Notes: generated by a model from the letters alone, not told the origin. Positions 1 through 6,317 are shown, numbered from the stretch's first letter. The stretch is DNA of 10,569 bases from Coriobacteriales bacterium (GCA_031272005.1 JAISUQ010000093.1:1-10569), one strand, 5' to 3'. Translations and numbers: made by a program.

Positions 1-16
1 CATCAGGCTGCATCAG

Positions 17-46
17 GTTACGTTACGTTACGCTACGCTACGCTGG
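17..46. repeat. Pentanucleotide tandem repeat downstream of nrdD
   Basis: Three GTTAC units are followed by two GCTAC units and a degenerate GCTGG. They lie 17-46 bases beyond the nrdD stop codon, in what looks like the gap to the next gene on the minus strand. A 7-bp direct repeat (CATCAGG at 1-7 and 11-17) flanks it. The unit length is not a multiple of three, so copy-number change would alter spacing or reading frame. No hairpin or T-run typical of a terminator is visible. Confidence 0.6.
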
Positions 47-62
47 GAGCGCTGCAGCAGGC

Positions 63-2393
63 TTACGCCGGCTGGCGGACATCGTGCTTGACGCGGTCGG
101 CCTCCTCGGCGCGCTTGCCGTTGTTGAAGCGGTCCAGGGTGCCGACCAGATAGCCGGTGATCCGACGGATGCGCTCAAAGGGGATGTCGCCTTCCTCGCG
201 GCCGCACTTCGGGCACCGCTCCCCGATGATGCCGTTGAAGCCGCAGACCGGGTCGCGGTCCACCGGGTGGTTGACCGAGCCGTAACCGATGCCGCTGGCC
301 TTCATGTGCCGGATGACCGCCTCAAAGGCGTCGAGGTTCTCCGAAGGGTCGCCGTCCAGCTCGATGTAGGAGATGTGCCCGGCGTTGGTCAGGGCGTGAT
401 AGGGCGCCTCCAGCTCAATCTTCTTGAAGGCGTTGATGCTGTGATAGACCGGAACATGGAAGCTGTTGGTGTAGTAATCGCGGTCCGTGATGCCTTCCAG
501 CTTGCCGAAACGCTCGGCGTCGATGCGCACGAAGCGGCCGGAGAGCCCTTCGGCCGGCGTGGCCAGAAGCGAGAAGTTCAGGTTGGTCTCGTCGGCCTTG
601 GCATCCAGGAAGTTGCGCATATGGCCGACGATCTCCAGGCCCAGGTTCTGGGCCCGCTCGCTCTCGCCATGATGCTCGCCGATCAGGCTTTTGAGGGTCT
701 CGGCCAGGCCGATGAAGCCTACCGACAGCGTGCCGTGCTTGAGCACTTCGCGAACCTCTTCGTCCCAACGCAGCTTATCCGAGCCGGTCCAGACGCCCTG
801 GCCCATCAGGAAGGGCATGTTGTAGACCTTCTTGGCGGCCTGGATCTCAAAGCGCTCCAGCAGCTGGTCGCAGACCAGGTTGAGCTTGCTGTCCAGCATC
901 TCGAAGAACAGTTCGATGTCGCCCTTGGCCCGGATGGCAATCCGCGGCAGGTTGATGCTGGTGAAGCTGAGGTTGCCGCGGCCCGGGGTGACTTCGTTGC
1001 TGGGGTCGTAATGGTTGCCGATGACCCGGGTGCGGCAGCCCATGTAGGCCACCTCGGTCTCCGGCGTGCCCTTGTAGTACGGCGCGTTGAAGCTGGCATC
1101 CAGAAACGAGAAGTTGGGGAACAGCCGCTTGGCCGAAACCGCGCAGGCCTGCTTGAACAAATCGTAGTTGGGATCGCCGGGGTTGAAGCTGACGCCTTCC
1201 TTGACCCGGAAGATCTGAATGGGGAAGATTGGCGTCTCGCCGTTGCCCAGGCCTTCCTCGGTGGCTTTAAGGATGTTGCGGATGACCATCCGGCCTTCGG
1301 CGGAGGTGTCCATGCCGTAGTTGATGGAGGAGAACGGCGTCTGGGCGCCGGCCCGGGAGTGCATCGTGTTCAGGTTGTGGATGAAGGCCTCCATCGCCTG
1401 ATGGGTGGCCTTATCGGTATCGGCGGTGGCTTGCCTGAGGGCGTAGGCCTGGATCTTATCCGCCAGCTCTTCGTCGATAGCAAACTCGCTTACCAGAGCA
1501 ACCTTCTCGGCCCTGGTGTAGTTGACGTCCATCAGCAGAGCCGGCGCCAGGCTGGTCTCGCCCTCGACCCGGGCGCAGAGGGCCTCAACGCGCTCCTTGG
1601 CCTCGCTGACCTCGGCCAGCAGCTCCAGGGCGGCCACCAGGCTCTTGCGGTAGAAACGTCGGAAGGTCTTGCGCACGCCGATGGCCATGCCGTAGTCGAA
1701 GTTGGAGATGGACTGGCCGCCATGCTGGTCGTTCTGGTTGGACTGAATGGCGATGCAGGCCAGGGCGCTGTAGCTGGTGATGTCGGAGGGCTCGCGCAGC
1801 ACGCCGTGGCCGGTGGAGAAGCCGCCGGCGAACAGCTTGACGATGTCTATCTGGCAGCAGGTGGTGGTCAGGGTATAGAAGTCCAGGTCGTGGATGTGGA
1901 TGTCGCCCTCGCGGTGGGCGCGGGCAAAGGGCTCGGAGAGTACGCTCATCTGGTAGTACTGCTTGGCGGTCTCTGAGCCGTACTTGAGCATCGTGCCCAT
2001 GGCGGTATCGGCGTCGATGTTGGCGTTCTCCCGGGCGACGTCGTTGTGCTTGGCGTCTGCATGGGTCAGCTTGTCAATCTCGCGCATCAGCTTGGTGCCC
2101 ATCTCGCGCACCCGGGTGCGGTCGGCACGATACTTGATGTAGGACCGGGCGACCTGCACAAAGCCGTTCTCGGCCAGCACCTCCTCGACGAGGTCCTGGA
2201 CGCCCTCGACGGTGGGCACGCCCTCGATGGCGCCATCCTCAATCTTGCGCACCACTTCGGCAGCCAGCCGATCTACCAGCTCGCGGCCTTTGAGCACACC
2301 GCAGGCGGAGAAGGCTTTCTCGATGGCATCGGCGATCTTGGCGGTTTCGAAGTTGACGGCGCGGCCGTCGCGTTTGACGATGCTGGTAACCAT
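63..2393 (-). CDS. nrdD: Anaerobic (class III) ribonucleoside-triphosphate reductase NrdD
   Basis: This cytoplasmic glycyl-radical enzyme reduces ribonucleoside triphosphates to deoxynucleotides without oxygen. An N-terminal ATP-cone allosteric domain spans about residues 3-95 (SIVKRDGR...). The catalytic barrel follows, with the TTTCC motif (C179/C180), QHGGQS (about 223-228), and MGCRTRV carrying the candidate thiyl-radical cysteine C453. The C-terminal RITGYL motif puts the radical glycine at G747. A zinc knob precedes it, with C717, C727 and C730 visible; the usual fourth cysteine position is Asp714. The 776-residue length is normal for an ATP-cone NrdD. The start is supported by an AGAGG ribosome binding site at 2401-2405, 7 nt from ATG. 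The activase NrdG, needed to form the radical, is not in the window; the minus-strand continuation below position 63 is the expected place. The upstream NrdR box indicates control by NrdR. Confidence 0.97.
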   Translation of the reverse strand: MVTSIVKRDGRAVNFETAKIADAIEKAFSACGVLKGRELVDRLAAEVVRKIEDGAIEGVPTVEGVQDLVEEVLAENGFVQVARSYIKYRADRTRVREMGTKLMREIDKLTHADAKHNDVARENANIDADTAMGTMLKYGSETAKQYYQMSVLSEPFARAHREGDIHIHDLDFYTLTTTCCQIDIVKLFAGGFSTGHGVLREPSDITSYSALACIAIQSNQNDQHGGQSISNFDYGMAIGVRKTFRRFYRKSLVAALELLAEVSEAKERVEALCARVEGETSLAPALLMDVNYTRAEKVALVSEFAIDEELADKIQAYALRQATADTDKATHQAMEAFIHNLNTMHSRAGAQTPFSSINYGMDTSAEGRMVIRNILKATEEGLGNGETPIFPIQIFRVKEGVSFNPGDPNYDLFKQACAVSAKRLFPNFSFLDASFNAPYYKGTPETEVAYMGCRTRVIGNHYDPSNEVTPGRGNLSFTSINLPRIAIRAKGDIELFFEMLDSKLNLVCDQLLERFEIQAAKKVYNMPFLMGQGVWTGSDKLRWDEEVREVLKHGTLSVGFIGLAETLKSLIGEHHGESERAQNLGLEIVGHMRNFLDAKADETNLNFSLLATPAEGLSGRFVRIDAERFGKLEGITDRDYYTNSFHVPVYHSINAFKKIELEAPYHALTNAGHISYIELDGDPSENLDAFEAVIRHMKASGIGYGSVNHPVDRDPVCGFNGIIGERCPKCGREEGDIPFERIRRITGYLVGTLDRFNNGKRAEEADRVKHDVRQPA

Positions 2394-2541
2394 AGTTTGT
2401 CCTCTTTCTGCTAGTACGTTTGGTGGCTCGTTTCAGCCGCGTTTGGTAGTGCTCGCTGTCTGGTACGTTTAGCCCCCCGGCTTTGACGTTTGCGCTTACA
2501 AACCACAAGAGCTGACAGGCCTGGCTGCAATATCCACAGGT

Positions 2542-2557
2542 TACCAACATATTGTCT
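2542..2557. promoter_or_regulatory. Weaker NrdR-box-like site
   Basis: TACCAACATATTGTCT matches the core of the NrdR box (consensus about ACACWATATATWGTGT, from memory) at the central CAAnATATTGT but not in the outer bases. It begins 25 bp before the near-perfect box at 2567. That is not a whole number of helical turns, so this may be an accessory site or chance. Confidence 0.45.
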
Positions 2558-2566
2558 CCAAGTTAC

Positions 2567-2582
2567 ACACAATATGTTGTGT
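2567..2582. promoter_or_regulatory. NrdR box upstream of nrdD
   Basis: ACACAATATGTTGTGT is a nearly perfect 16-bp palindrome and matches the known NrdR box at all but one core position. NrdR is the ATP/dATP-sensing repressor of ribonucleotide reductase operons and usually binds two boxes about 31 bp apart. This box lies about 175 bp upstream of the nrdD ATG on the correct side, so it most likely represses nrdD. A degenerate partner starts exactly 31 bp to the right. Confidence 0.85.
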
Positions 2583-2597
2583 TCTCCCCTAAATAAC

Positions 2598-2613
2598 AGC
2601 GTAGATATAGTAG
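2598..2613. promoter_or_regulatory. Degenerate NrdR-box-like site at 31-bp spacing
   Basis: AGCGTAGATATAGTAG keeps the AnATATAGT half of an NrdR box but lacks the conserved C of the other half. It is listed because its start is exactly 31 bp from the strong box at 2567, the centre-to-centre spacing typical of paired NrdR boxes. The spacing is the main support; the sequence match alone would not be enough. Confidence 0.35.
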
Positions 2614-2662
2614 AGCTAATGGCCGCGAATTTCAATACCCGATTATGTGGAATTTCGGTGAA

Positions 2663-2681
2663 GTTACCATGCCGTTACCAT
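2663..2681 (+). promoter_or_regulatory. GTTACCAT direct repeat, putative OmpR/PhoB-family operator
   Basis: Two perfect GTTACCAT copies (2663-2670 and 2674-2681) recur with an 11-bp period, about one helical turn. The second copy ends 10 bp before the -10 element TATACT. This is the geometry of activator sites of the OmpR/PhoB response-regulator family, where tandem 11-bp repeats replace a -35 element. No good -35 hexamer is present at the normal distance, which fits an activator-dependent promoter. The regulator cannot be identified from the sequence. Confidence 0.45.
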
Positions 2682-2691
2682 CCGATTGGCC

Positions 2692-2697
2692 TATACT
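2692..2697 (+). promoter_or_regulatory. -10 element (TATACT) of the microprotein-trkH promoter
   Basis: TATACT differs from the consensus TATAAT at one base. Transcription would begin around 2703-2707, at or within a few bases of the ATG at 2707. The transcript would then have almost no leader, which matches the absence of a ribosome binding site before that ATG. Confidence 0.5.
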
Positions 2698-2706
2698 ATG
2701 ACCATT

Positions 2707-2862
2707 ATGGCAACTCCCACTATTACCCGCGAACGTCTGCGCAAACGCAAGCAGGGCCTGGCCACCCAGATCAAGGGCATGGCGTTGATCATCGCCGTGC
2801 TGGTGGTCTTCATTGCCTTCCTGATGGCCTTGACCATCCTCGAGCGGCTGGTACTGGGTTGA
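2707..2862 (+). CDS. Single-span membrane microprotein upstream of trkH
   Basis: A 51-residue protein that I do not recognise. Residues 1-23 are strongly basic (TRERLRKRKQ), residues 25-45 form one hydrophobic helix, and the tail is short (ERLVLG). The positive-inside rule predicts a cytoplasmic N-terminus. Codon third positions are strongly GC-biased like the surrounding genes, unlike the other frames here, which is the main evidence that it is translated. An in-frame ATG at 2698 would add three residues but overlaps the end of the -10 element. No ribosome binding site precedes either ATG, so a leaderless message starting at 2707 is favoured. It is on the trkH strand, separated from trkH by 162 bp of repeats. 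A role as a small TrkH partner is only inferred from position. Confidence 0.7.
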   Translation: MATPTITRERLRKRKQGLATQIKGMALIIAVLVVFIAFLMALTILERLVLG

Positions 2863-2866
2863 GCGG

Positions 2867-3010
2867 CCAGTTGAACGACCGGTTGAGCGGTCTGCCGGGC
2901 AACCGGCAAAACGGCCGGTTGAGCGACCGGTTGAGCGCTTTGCCGGGCAACCGGCAAAACGGCCGGTTGAACGACCGGTTGAGCGACCGATTGAGCGATC
3001 TGGGCCTGAG
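2867..3010 (+). repeat. 48-bp tandem repeat built from 12-mers, with tetraloop hairpins
   Basis: Two full 48-bp copies (2867-2914 and 2915-2962, 4 mismatches) are followed by a degenerating third (2963-3010). The building block is GACCGGTTGAGC (2877, 2925, 2973, plus near-copies at 2865, 2913, 2961 and 2985). The microprotein stop codon sits in a related GGTTGAGC. Each full copy contains a hairpin: TGCCGG-GCAA-CCGGCA in the first and an 8-bp stem TTTGCCGG-GCAA-CCGGCAAA at 2939-2958 in the second. The loop GCAA is a GNRA-type tetraloop. No T-run follows, so these do not look like ordinary terminators. The array fills nearly the whole gap before trkH. Confidence 0.9.
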
Positions 3011-3024
3011 GCGCTGAGCAAACC

Positions 3025-4554
3025 ATGTGGCCCCGCTTCCATCGCCGCGACTTCGGGATGATCGCCCACTATCTGGGCACCATCATCCTGCTGCTGGGCG
3101 TAATCATGTTGATTCCACTGGCGGTCAGCCTGCTGATGCAGGAGTGGTCCATCACCTCTCACTATTTGATCGGGGTGGGTGTAGCCGTCACCGTCGGCGG
3201 CCTGCTGCGCCTGGGGCGTATCAGCCCGGGACAGCTGGAGCGCCGCCAGGCCATCGCCGTCACCGGCCTGGTCTGGCTCATCGGCGCGGCGATTGCCGCT
3301 GTCCCGCTGTGGTTCTCGGGCCACTACAACTCATTTCTGGATGCCTTCTTTGAGGGCGTCTCGGGCTTTACCGCCACCGGCATGACGATGTGCGTGGACC
3401 TGGACCATCTCTCCACCGCCGACAATATGTGGCGTTTCATCATGCAGTTTTTAGGTGGACAGGGTGTGGTGGTCATCGCCTTGTCGCTGGGGGTCTTCTC
3501 CAAGGTCGGCTCGTCGTTTTACAACGCTGAGGGTCGCGAGGAGTTCGTGCTGCCCAATGTCAAGCGCACAGCCCAGTTCATCTGGCGCTTCTCCTCGCTG
3601 GTGGTGTTGTGCGGCACGGCGGTGCTGTTCGTGGCGATGATGCTGCGCGGCATCGAGCCCGTCCGCAGCGTCTTCCATGCCCTGTGGGTGACCATCGGCT
3701 CCTACGACACCGGTGGCTTCGCCCCTCAGAGCACCTCGCTGATGTACTACCATTCCTGGACCCTGGAGATTACCGCCATGGTGCTGATGATGCTCGGCGC
3801 CATCAACTTCGCGCTCTACGCCCAGATACTCGGGGATAACCGCCGCACCAACCTGCGCACTTTGCTCTCCGACCTGGAGATTCGCACCCTGGCCTCCTGG
3901 ATTGTCTTCATGCTGCTGGTCTTTGTCGCCGCCATCTGCGCCGGGGAGTTTTTGGACGACTATTCCGGACTGGTGCGCCGCGGCGTCTTCACGATTATCT
4001 CGGCCACCACCAATGCCGGCTACCAGGTGCTGACCACCAACCAGATGACCACGCTGTTGACCAGCGGCTCCTTCTTCCTGTTGATCATGGCCATGGCCAT
4101 CGGCGGCAGCTCCGGCTCCACTGCCGGCGGCATGAAGGCCCTGCGCATCGGCATCGTGGCCCGCAACATCGTTTCGCGCATCAAGGACGTGCTGGCACCG
4201 CAGTCGGCCCGCAACACCACCAGCTACACCCATCTCGGTCGCCACCTGTTGACCAACGAGCTGACCGGCGCGGCGATGACCATCGTGCTGCTCTACATCA
4301 TCTCCTACATCGTCGGTGCCCTGTTTGGCATCGCCGCCGGCTACGAGGCCATCCCGGCAACCTTCGAATCGGTTTCGGCCACCTCCAACGCCGGGCTGTC
4401 GGCCGGAATCGCCACGCCTGAGGCGCCGGTGTACATGAAGGTCGTCTACATCATCCAGATGTGGATGGGTCGTCTGGAGTTTCTGACCTTGCTGGCCCTG
4501 GTCTGCAGCGTCGTGGCCTCCCTCAAACCCCGCAGACGGGGGGTGGAGAAGTGA
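3025..4554 (+). CDS. trkH: TrkH-family potassium uptake channel subunit
   Basis: An integral membrane K+ transport subunit of the TrkH/KtrB superfamily, 509 residues, the usual size. All four pore loops are visible, each with its filter glycine: FTATGMT (about 115-121), SYDTGGF (226-232), SATTNAGY (326-333) and SATSNAGL (451-458). The conserved GGSSGSTAGGMK lies at about 360-371 before the cytoplasmic segment. The start at ATG 3025 keeps an N-terminal MWPRF...DF motif that I recall from related TrkH proteins; an alternative ATG is at 3058. The ribosome binding site is weak (TGAGG at 3007-3011, 13 nt away). TrkH needs a cytoplasmic RCK partner (TrkA), which is not in this window. The stop overlaps the GTG start of the next gene by 4 nt, implying translational coupling. 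Confidence 0.97.
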   Translation: MWPRFHRRDFGMIAHYLGTIILLLGVIMLIPLAVSLLMQEWSITSHYLIGVGVAVTVGGLLRLGRISPGQLERRQAIAVTGLVWLIGAAIAAVPLWFSGHYNSFLDAFFEGVSGFTATGMTMCVDLDHLSTADNMWRFIMQFLGGQGVVVIALSLGVFSKVGSSFYNAEGREEFVLPNVKRTAQFIWRFSSLVVLCGTAVLFVAMMLRGIEPVRSVFHALWVTIGSYDTGGFAPQSTSLMYYHSWTLEITAMVLMMLGAINFALYAQILGDNRRTNLRTLLSDLEIRTLASWIVFMLLVFVAAICAGEFLDDYSGLVRRGVFTIISATTNAGYQVLTTNQMTTLLTSGSFFLLIMAMAIGGSSGSTAGGMKALRIGIVARNIVSRIKDVLAPQSARNTTSYTHLGRHLLTNELTGAAMTIVLLYIISYIVGALFGIAAGYEAIPATFESVSATSNAGLSAGIATPEAPVYMKVVYIIQMWMGRLEFLTLLALVCSVVASLKPRRRGVEK

Positions 4555-5084
4555 GCCGGACACCACAGCGGGCAGTGAAGCGTATCCGCGCTGCTATGCT
4601 CGCTATTATTCTTACTATCTTGCTTGCTATGCAACTGCCTGCCGTGGCCTGGGCCAAGCCGAACACCACCATCCCCGGCTTGTCCAACGCCGGTACCCAG
4701 ATTGACGGCCAGACGGTAACCTTTCAGGGCGAGGCCGTGGGCGACATCATCAACGCCGATGAGGGCCACAAATGGCTGACTTTGGAGGACGAAGGCTCAA
4801 CCATCAGCGTCTATGTCACCGACTACCAGGCCAACCGCATCAGCCACCTCGGGCGCTATGATCAACGCGGCTCCTTTGTGGAGGTCACCGGGACCTTCCA
4901 CGCCGCCTGCCCGATACACGACGGGCTGACTGACGTCCACGCTGACCGGCTGACGGTGTTGGACGCCGGCGAGGAACTGGAATCGGAGCTGGACTTCAAC
5001 GAGCTGAAGATTGGCGGCGTGCTGCTGGCCATCGGTCTGTTGCTGCTGGTGTTACAGTGGCGACTGCGGGAGAGGCTGCGCTAG
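4551..5084 (+). CDS. Membrane-anchored extracytoplasmic OB-fold protein
   Basis: A 177-residue protein of unknown function. The GTG start at 4551 overlaps the trkH stop (GTGA) and gives a clean signal peptide: basic n-region (VKRIR), hydrophobic core (about 14-30) and an AWA cleavage site at 33-35. Earlier in-frame starts would lie inside trkH. Residues about 50-137 resemble an OB-fold of the nucleic-acid-binding-like type (GEAVGDI...KWLTLEDEGSTISVYV...GSFVEVTGTF). A second hydrophobic helix (153-170) and a basic tail (RLRERLR) anchor the C-terminus in the membrane, so the OB domain should face outside. The stop abuts the rsgA start. Its place between trkH and rsgA suggests an envelope role tied to ion transport, but the ligand is unknown. 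Confidence 0.8.
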   Translation: MSRTPQRAVKRIRAAMLAIILTILLAMQLPAVAWAKPNTTIPGLSNAGTQIDGQTVTFQGEAVGDIINADEGHKWLTLEDEGSTISVYVTDYQANRISHLGRYDQRGSFVEVTGTFHAACPIHDGLTDVHADRLTVLDAGEELESELDFNELKIGGVLLAIGLLLLVLQWRLRERLR

Positions 5085-6233
5085 TTGGCGGATGAGACTG
5101 CGGCGATGATGACACCTGCCCGGGATATACTTACCGCCAGTAGCTGCGGCTATGGCTGTGGCTGTGGCTGCGACGATATTGGCGAAAGCAGCAATGCGGC
5201 CAACAGCGACGCTGCGCCCGCAGTACGCACCGGGGTGGTTGTCTGTCTGGATCGAGGCTATCCACTGGTGCGCCTGACGACACCCGACAACTCCAGCCCG
5301 GCACTGGAAGTGCGCGCCCAGCACGCCATCGACCTGGTGAAGAATGCCGAGGTGCGGGCGGCTGTGGGCGACATCGTGGAGCTGGAGTTGCCCCCGGGGC
5401 AGGACACGCCACTGATTACCCGCATCCAACCACGTGGGCCCACACTGGTGCGTCGCTCGCTGGTGGAGTCGCAGCATGAGGGCGCCGGCAAGCACATTGA
5501 GCAGGTGCTGGCGGCCAATATCGACATCGTGCTCGTGGTCATGGCGTTGTCCTCACGCCCACCCGATCTGGATTATCTGGAGCGCCAGCTGGTGTTGGCG
5601 CATGACAGCGGGGCTGAGGCAGCAGTGGTGCTGACCAAGGCCGATCAATGCCGGCACCCGGATCGCGACCTGGCAGCAATCGCTGGTTGTGCCGGCGGTG
5701 ACCCGGTCATCGCCTGCTCGGCAGTCAGCGGTGAAGGACTTGAGCAGATTCGGGCTCTGACGGGCGCAGACAGAAAAGCCGCTGCGACAGCCGCATCCAA
5801 GCATCAGCAGACGACTGCAGCCGGGGCTGCCAGTTACCGGCCTTTGGTAGCTGTGTTGTTGGGGCGCAGCGGCGTGGGCAAATCCACGCTGGTCAACGAA
5901 TTGCTGGGGACGCCGCTGTTGGAGGTTGGCGAAGTTCGCAAGAAGGATAAGGCCGGGCGACACACCACGGTAGCCCGCCGGATGGTCTTCCTCTCCGACG
6001 GCAGCGCCCTGATCGACACCCCCGGTCTGCGCAGCATCGGCCTCTTCGACGCCCAGTTGGGCTTGGAGCGGGCCTTCCCGGAAATCAGTACCCTGGCGGC
6101 TGAATGCCGTTATCGCGACTGCGCGCACACCAGCGAGCCTGGTTGCGCGGTGATCGCTGCAGTCGAGGCCGGGCACATCCCGCTGCGCCGCCTGCAATCC
6201 TACCGCCAGATAGCCACCGAGGTCGCAGGTTGA
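5085..6233 (+). CDS. rsgA: Ribosome small subunit-dependent GTPase A (RsgA/YjeQ)
   Basis: A circularly permuted GTPase that acts late in 30S subunit maturation. The motif order is diagnostic: G4 TKAD (184-187), G5 SAVSGEG (212-218), G1 GRSGVGKS (260-267), G2-region GRHTT (291-295), G3 DTPG (311-314). An OB-fold domain spans about 47-115. The C-terminal zinc site is C341, C346, H348, C354 with the typical HTSEPGCAV. The TTG start directly abuts the preceding stop and has a good ribosome binding site (GGGAGAGG at 5068-5075, 9 nt away). ATG codons at 5106 and 5109 are alternatives. Unusual features are an N-terminal extension with a Cys-Gly run (C21, C25, C27, C29) and a loose Ala/Gln/Thr-rich linker at about 228-250. 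It is the last gene of the trkH cluster. Confidence 0.96.
   Translation: MADETAAMMTPARDILTASSCGYGCGCGCDDIGESSNAANSDAAPAVRTGVVVCLDRGYPLVRLTTPDNSSPALEVRAQHAIDLVKNAEVRAAVGDIVELELPPGQDTPLITRIQPRGPTLVRRSLVESQHEGAGKHIEQVLAANIDIVLVVMALSSRPPDLDYLERQLVLAHDSGAEAAVVLTKADQCRHPDRDLAAIAGCAGGDPVIACSAVSGEGLEQIRALTGADRKAAATAASKHQQTTAAGAASYRPLVAVLLGRSGVGKSTLVNELLGTPLLEVGEVRKKDKAGRHTTVARRMVFLSDGSALIDTPGLRSIGLFDAQLGLERAFPEISTLAAECRYRDCAHTSEPGCAVIAAVEAGHIPLRRLQSYRQIATEVAG
5148..5171 (+). repeat. Hexanucleotide repeat encoding the RsgA Cys-Gly run
   Basis: Four GGCTRY-type hexamers in a row (GGCTAT, GGCTGT, GGCTGT, GGCTGC) encode Gly-Tyr followed by Gly-Cys three times. Since the unit is 6 bp, slippage would change the number of Gly-Cys pairs without a frameshift. 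Confidence 0.75.
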
Positions 6234-6317
6234 GGGTTTGCACGGCCCCCTCTGGCGCTCTGCCTGGTTTTGCTTCCTGGAGTCAGGTTATTTGTTTCGG
6301 GAGAAAACAGCGCAGTC

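Larger units (their letters stand above)
2394..2697. other. Divergent intergenic region between nrdD and the trkH cluster
   Basis: About 300 bases separate the nrdD start from the rightward cluster. I see no gene in it: the longer open frames crossing it lack the GC-rich third positions of the neighbours. From left to right it holds the nrdD ribosome binding site; an imperfect repeat of CGTTTGGT at 2417 and 2440 with a partial CGTTTA at 2466, in the presumed nrdD leader; the NrdR-box cluster (2542-2613); and the GTTACCAT direct repeat with a -10 element (2663-2697). It is clearly more AT-rich than the genes, as expected for promoters. I could not assign convincing -35/-10 hexamers for nrdD. 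Confidence 0.7.

Noticed and set aside
1..13. Possible nrdG start on the minus strand (ATG at 11-13 or 1-3)
   Set aside because: Only four codons are visible and no ribosome binding site precedes them; NrdG cannot be recognised.
84..1976. Very long plus-strand open frame (630 codons) antisense to nrdD
   Set aside because: It is the complement of a clear NrdD; GC-rich third positions remove stop codons on the opposite strand. Its translation has no recognisable domain.
2893..2958. GC-rich hairpins in the 48-bp repeat as intrinsic terminators
   Set aside because: Neither hairpin is followed by a T-run on the plus strand; AAAACGG follows instead.
2619..3017. Plus-strand frame starting at ATG 2619, 8 nt after a TATAGT, running through the 48-bp repeats
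   Set aside because: It overlaps the microprotein in another frame, lacks GC-biased third positions, and its repeats (LPGNRQNGRL) follow only because 48 is a multiple of three.
3451..4566. Long minus-strand open frame antisense to trkH
   Set aside because: The translation is Gly/His/Gln-rich low-complexity, as expected from the complement of a membrane protein gene; no ribosome binding site or family match.
3025..6233. Idea that the trkH cluster is a toxin-antitoxin or anti-phage system
   Set aside because: All three large products are explained as a K+ transporter, an anchored OB-fold protein and RsgA; there are no nuclease, reverse transcriptase or toxin motifs.
6262..6300. Possible intrinsic terminator after rsgA (CCTG-GAGT-CAGG then TTATTTGTTT)
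   Set aside because: The stem is only 4 bp and the T-tract is interrupted; too weak to call.
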